Below, piece after piece: positions 60,799-64,000 of a stretch of 64,000 nucleotides of DNA; position 1 is the first letter of the stretch, and each line of letters opens with the position of its first letter. The stretch comes from JAEUOS01 sp965279115 (GTDB lineage Bacteria; Pseudomonadota; Gammaproteobacteria; Burkholderiales; JAEUOS01). The position numbers and the translations under genes were made by a program. The notes below the pieces were generated by a model. It saw only the letters and a list, made by a program, of their open reading frames with translations, was not told the origin of the DNA and ran no database searches. The stretch is taken from positions 5,084,001-5,148,000 of the forward strand of contig OZ257137.1 in the NCBI GenBank assembly GCA_965279115.1. Direction: 5' to 3'.

Positions 60799-62439
60799 AT
60801 GCCTTTGTCATCCCGTTTGCCCATACTCCGAACGATGCCCCGCCGCTGTTTTTGCAGGCTTGTCATGGCCTTGTTCTCCCTGCTATCCCTCCTTGTGGGC
60901 GCCGGCTTCGCGCATGCGCAGGGGGCCGCCGATCGCTTCGACATCCTTGAGTTCGAGGTCGAAGGCAACTCCGTGCTACCGGTACAGGCCATCGAGCGCG
61001 CGGTCACCCGCTTTCTTGGCGAAGGCAAGTCGGTAAAGGACGTCGAGACCGCCCGTGAGGCACTCGAGAAGGCCTACCAGGACGCCGGCTTCCTGTCGAC
61101 GTTTGTCGATATACCGGAGCAGAAGATCGCCGATGGCGTGGTGGTCCTGCGGGTCACCGAAGGCCGGGTGGCGCGCTTGCGTGTGGTCGGGTCGCGCTAT
61201 TACTCGCAGGGCATGCTCAAGGACAAAGTCCCGGCCCTCGCCGAAGGCGAGGTCCCGTATTTTCCGGATGTGCAGGTGCAACTTGCGCAGCTCAACCGCA
61301 CGGAGGACCGGCAGGTCACGCCGGTGCTGCGCGCCGGGAACGCACCCGGCACGGTCGAGGCGGACCTCAAGGTGGACGACCGCCTGCCGTTGCACGGCTC
61401 GCTGGAACTGACCGACCGCTACAGTTTCGACACCTCGCGGCCGCGCCTGGCGGCAACATTGCGCTACGCCAATCTCTGGCAACGCGACCACAGCGCGTCG
61501 CTCACCTACCTGACCTCGCCCGCCGAGCCCTCGCAGGTGAAGGTGTTCTCCGGCACCTATGTCATGCCGGTCGGCCGCGGCAACGCGGTGCTGGCGCTGT
61601 ACGGGGTGAAGTCCGACAGCAATGTCACCTCGCTGGGCACCACCAACATTCTTGGTCGCGGCGAGATCTTCGGGGCGCGCTACATCCTGCCGCTGCCCGC
61701 GCGCGGCGCCTATACCCACAATCTCACCCTGGGTGTGGATGCCAAGCACTTCCGCGAGAGCATCCTGTTCGGCGCCGACACCACCAACACGCCGATCCGC
61801 TACCTGCCCTTCAGCGCGGCCTATGGCGGCCGTTTGGCCGGCGATGGGGCCGTCACCCAGTTCACACTGACCTCCAACGTCCATTTCCGTCGCCTCGGCG
61901 ACGAGGACATCGAGTGCTCGGGCCAGCGCATCAGCGCGTTCGCCTGCAAGCGTTTCGGCGCCGACGCCAGTTATTTCTACCTGCGCGCCGAGGTGAGCCG
62001 CATTCAGCCGTTGCCGGGCAACTGGGCGCTGTTTGTGCGCATGGCCGGTCAGCATGCCAGCCAGCCCCTGATCAGCAACGAGCAGTTCGGCGCCGGTGGC
62101 GCCGAGAGCGTACGTGGCTATACCGAGTTTGAAAGGGTCGGCGACCGCGGCGTGTCGGGTTCACTTGAACTGCGCACGCCCAACCTGGCGGATGCAAAAG
62201 CGGGTGGAATCAGCGACGCGGTGTTGTCGGCGTTCATCGACGGCGCCGCGCTCGACCTGTTGCGCCCGACCGCCGGCCAGGCATTCAAGTTCCATCTCGC
62301 CTCCGCCGGTTTTGGCCTGCGCATGAAGGCCTGGGGCGGGTTCAGTGCCGCCCTCGACCTCGCCTGGCCGCTGCGCGACGGTGCGCGCAGCAATACCCGC
62401 AGCCCGCGCGCCCATCTGCGGCTTGCCTACGATTTCTGA
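60799..62439 (+). CDS. TpsB-type outer-membrane transporter (ShlB/FhaC/HecB family)
   Basis: A 546-residue outer-membrane barrel protein with signal peptide (ALFSLLSLLVGAGFAHAQ). POTRA-like domains: FDILEFEVEGNSVLPVQAIE near 50 and VVLRVTEGRVARLRVVGSRY near 120. The barrel holds the secretion loop L6-type motif ISNEQFGAGGAESVRGY near 430. Beta strands end in HLRLAYDF, an aromatic C-terminus for Bam insertion. It translocates the TpsA exoprotein encoded next. In-frame ATGs at 60799, 60835 and 60865 are all possible starts. Confidence 0.88.
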   Translation: MPLSSRLPILRTMPRRCFCRLVMALFSLLSLLVGAGFAHAQGAADRFDILEFEVEGNSVLPVQAIERAVTRFLGEGKSVKDVETAREALEKAYQDAGFLSTFVDIPEQKIADGVVVLRVTEGRVARLRVVGSRYYSQGMLKDKVPALAEGEVPYFPDVQVQLAQLNRTEDRQVTPVLRAGNAPGTVEADLKVDDRLPLHGSLELTDRYSFDTSRPRLAATLRYANLWQRDHSASLTYLTSPAEPSQVKVFSGTYVMPVGRGNAVLALYGVKSDSNVTSLGTTNILGRGEIFGARYILPLPARGAYTHNLTLGVDAKHFRESILFGADTTNTPIRYLPFSAAYGGRLAGDGAVTQFTLTSNVHFRRLGDEDIECSGQRISAFACKRFGADASYFYLRAEVSRIQPLPGNWALFVRMAGQHASQPLISNEQFGAGGAESVRGYTEFERVGDRGVSGSLELRTPNLADAKAGGISDAVLSAFIDGAALDLLRPTAGQAFKFHLASAGFGLRMKAWGGFSAALDLAWPLRDGARSNTRSPRAHLRLAYDF

Positions 62440-62470
62440 CCCGCGCGACCAACCAGACGAACTATCCATC

Positions 62471-64000
62471 ATGACCAGACGCCCGATCTCGATACCCGTC
62501 GAACGCCTTGCCGGCAGCGCCCAAGCCATGCCGCGCGTGCGCCGGATGGTGCTGGCGCTGGCCGGATTGTTCAGCGGCTTTTGCGCCGGGACGGTGGGCG
62601 CGGCGCCGCCGTTGGCCGCTGGCACCGTGCCGGTACCGATCCAGGCCGGCAATCCGCTCGCGCCCGCGGGCGCGGTATGGAACGCCAGCGGCAGCACGCT
62701 GGTCAGCACGCCCACCGCCAGCGGTGTCAGCCAGGTCATCAACCAGAGCGTCGCCGCGTCCATCTACAACTGGCAGACCTTCAACATCGCCAACGGCAGC
62801 AGCGTGCACTTCAATATGCAGACCGGCAGCGCCGGGCGTGCGCTCAACCGGGTGTGGGACCCGGCGGCCAATCCGAGCATCATCCAGGGCAGCCTCACCT
62901 CGAACGGGCAGGTCTACCTGCTCAACCAGAACGGCATCCTGTTCGACGGCACTGCCCAGGTGAACACCGGCGCGCTGGTGGCCGCCGCGCTGGGCATGAG
63001 CGACAACGAGTTCCTGAAGGGGCTGCCGTCGCTTGCCACTCGTGACCCGGCGTTCAGTTTCAGCGGGAGCGACATCAACCGTTCCACGGTGGTGGTGGAG
63101 GGCGGCGCCAACTTGCGTACGCCGTCCGGCGGGCGGGTCATGCTGCTGGCGGCCAAACAGGTGGAAAACCGCGGCACCATCTCCACGCCGGATGGCCAGG
63201 CCATCCTCGCCGCCGGCCCGCAGGTCTACATCGCCGCTCCGGAAGACGCCAACCTGCGCGGCCTGCTCATCGAGGTGGGCAGTGCCGGCGACCCTGCCAA
63301 GGGCGCCGCCACCAATGCCGGCGTGATCGAAAGCGCGCGTGGCAACACCTCCATCGTCGGCTACTTCGTCAACCAGAACGGGCGCGTCTCCGCCACCACC
63401 AGCGTCACCGCCAACGGTTCGATCTACCTGCGCGCGCGGGATTCGGTCGATCCCCCCCCCACCACCGACGGCGTGCCGCCGCCCAAGCGCGCCTTGCGCG
63501 GCGGCGAACTGGTGCTTGGTGCCGGCAGCGTCACCGAAGTGACCGCCGACAGTGGGCCTGGCACCATCAAGGACAGCCAGAGCTTCAACCGCTCGGTGGT
63601 CGATCTCTCCGGCGCCCTGGTGCATCTGAAGGGCGGCGCGCAGGTCAATGCACCGGGTGGCGACATCACGGTACAGGCACGGCTCAACCCGGGGGGTGTC
63701 ACCGGCACGTCGCTCGACGGCATCGCGTCCAACAGCGCGCGCCTGGTCGTCGAGAAGGGCGCGGTCATCGATGCGGCCGGCCTGCGCGACGTGGGCGTGG
63801 CGATGGAGCGCAATGTTGTCACCACCGAGATCCTAGGCGCCAGCGATTTCGCGGATGCGCCCCTGCAGCGCAACGGCGTGCTCTATCGCAAGCGTGTGTC
63901 CTTCGATGCGCGCAAGCCCGTGCCGATACTCGGTGACACCGCCAAGTACAGGAACGAAGCCATCCAGCGCGGTGCCGCGGAGAAGTTGTCCACCGGTGGC
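62471..64000 (+). CDS. TpsA filamentous-hemagglutinin-like exoprotein (partial, runs off the window)
   Basis: 510 codons are open to the window edge with no stop. The signal peptide ends near GTVGAAPP. The TPS secretion domain follows: NQSVAASIYNWQTFNIANGS, HFNMQTGSAGRALNRVW and VYLLNQNGILFDGTAQVNTG, containing the NPNG-like NQNG motif, and later repeated ANLRTPSGGRVMLLAAKQVE and AATNAGVIESARGNTSIVG beta-helix segments. It is secreted by the TpsB encoded 31 bp upstream. Full length cannot be judged. A nine-C run lies within the gene at 63452-63460. Confidence 0.85.
   Translation, partial: MTRRPISIPVERLAGSAQAMPRVRRMVLALAGLFSGFCAGTVGAAPPLAAGTVPVPIQAGNPLAPAGAVWNASGSTLVSTPTASGVSQVINQSVAASIYNWQTFNIANGSSVHFNMQTGSAGRALNRVWDPAANPSIIQGSLTSNGQVYLLNQNGILFDGTAQVNTGALVAAALGMSDNEFLKGLPSLATRDPAFSFSGSDINRSTVVVEGGANLRTPSGGRVMLLAAKQVENRGTISTPDGQAILAAGPQVYIAAPEDANLRGLLIEVGSAGDPAKGAATNAGVIESARGNTSIVGYFVNQNGRVSATTSVTANGSIYLRARDSVDPPPTTDGVPPPKRALRGGELVLGAGSVTEVTADSGPGTIKDSQSFNRSVVDLSGALVHLKGGAQVNAPGGDITVQARLNPGGVTGTSLDGIASNSARLVVEKGAVIDAAGLRDVGVAMERNVVTTEILGASDFADAPLQRNGVLYRKRVSFDARKPVPILGDTAKYRNEAIQRGAAEKLSTGG
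63452..63460 (+). repeat. Poly-C tract in the TpsA gene
   Basis: Nine consecutive C encode three prolines in SVDPPPTTDG. Length changes by slippage would frameshift the exoprotein. Poly-C tracts mediate phase variation in some adhesin and regulator genes of other betaproteobacteria; here it is only a candidate. Confidence 0.55.

Overview
The window is GC-rich and densely coded, and looks like the chromosome of a betaproteobacterium. The support is PEP-CTERM and IPTL-CTERM sorted proteins, EpsA and EpsD homologues of exosortase/EPS loci, a pst-pho operon, an arsJ-type arsenic operon and a yybP-ykoY leader before terC. The order (Rhodocyclales, Nitrosomonadales or Burkholderiales) cannot be fixed from the sequence alone. 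I see no rRNA, tRNA, CRISPR array, insertion sequence or phage gene. All gene calls rest on reading translations and motifs; no database search was run.

Layout. 1-5.3 kb: end of arfB, a DUF1415 protein, an SDR oxidoreductase, then a leftward trio (class II aldolase with an SDR-like remnant, mtnA, LprI-like protein) resembling a 5'-methylthioadenosine/5-deoxyribose salvage shunt. 4.8-8.4 kb: GNAT, TauE/SafE permease, MFS transporter and LysR regulator. 8.4-10 kb: strong sigma70-type promoter, yybP-ykoY (manganese) riboswitch and a TerC protein fused to a universal-stress domain. 10.2-17.1 kb: RND metal-efflux operon (CzcCBA type) running directly into an SbtA-like bicarbonate transporter and an SbtB-like PII protein. 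17.1-23.8 kb: leftward pstSCAB-phoU-phoB-phoR operon behind a Pho box. 23.9-25.3 kb: sixA, then an OlsB-type acyltransferase with its own three-repeat Pho box. 25.3-28.9 kb: alpha/beta hydrolase, M14 peptidase, a ribbon-helix-helix-like protein and an IPTL-CTERM trypsin-like protease.

29.1-38.6 kb: arsenic operon arsR-arsI-arsC-acr3, P-type ATPase, ArsP-like permease, mini-thioredoxin, GAPDH and arsJ. It has dedicated genes for arsenate, arsenite and methylated or organic arsenicals. A CDF metal transporter and a hemolysin-III family protein follow.

40.4-64 kb: a cell-surface and secretion region. Leftward genes encode three exported proteins with C-terminal sorting signals, one of them a PhoX-type phosphatase. 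Rightward genes encode an EpsD-type PPIase, a lytic transglycosylase and a hybrid type II secretion/type IV pilus assembly set: GspG, GspF, GspE, PilM/N/O/P-like proteins, a TPR-secretin-cohesin-like GspD and three pseudopilin-like proteins. An ankyrin protein, the LuxR-type regulator EpsA, a PEP-CTERM protein, a PstS-like exported protein and a two-partner secretion pair (TpsB, and TpsA cut by the window end) follow. Near-identical promoter elements precede the EpsD and GspG genes, and a covarying GTTC-loop palindrome recurs between genes. Phosphate starvation may link the pst operon, lipid remodelling and secretion; this is inference from promoter motifs.
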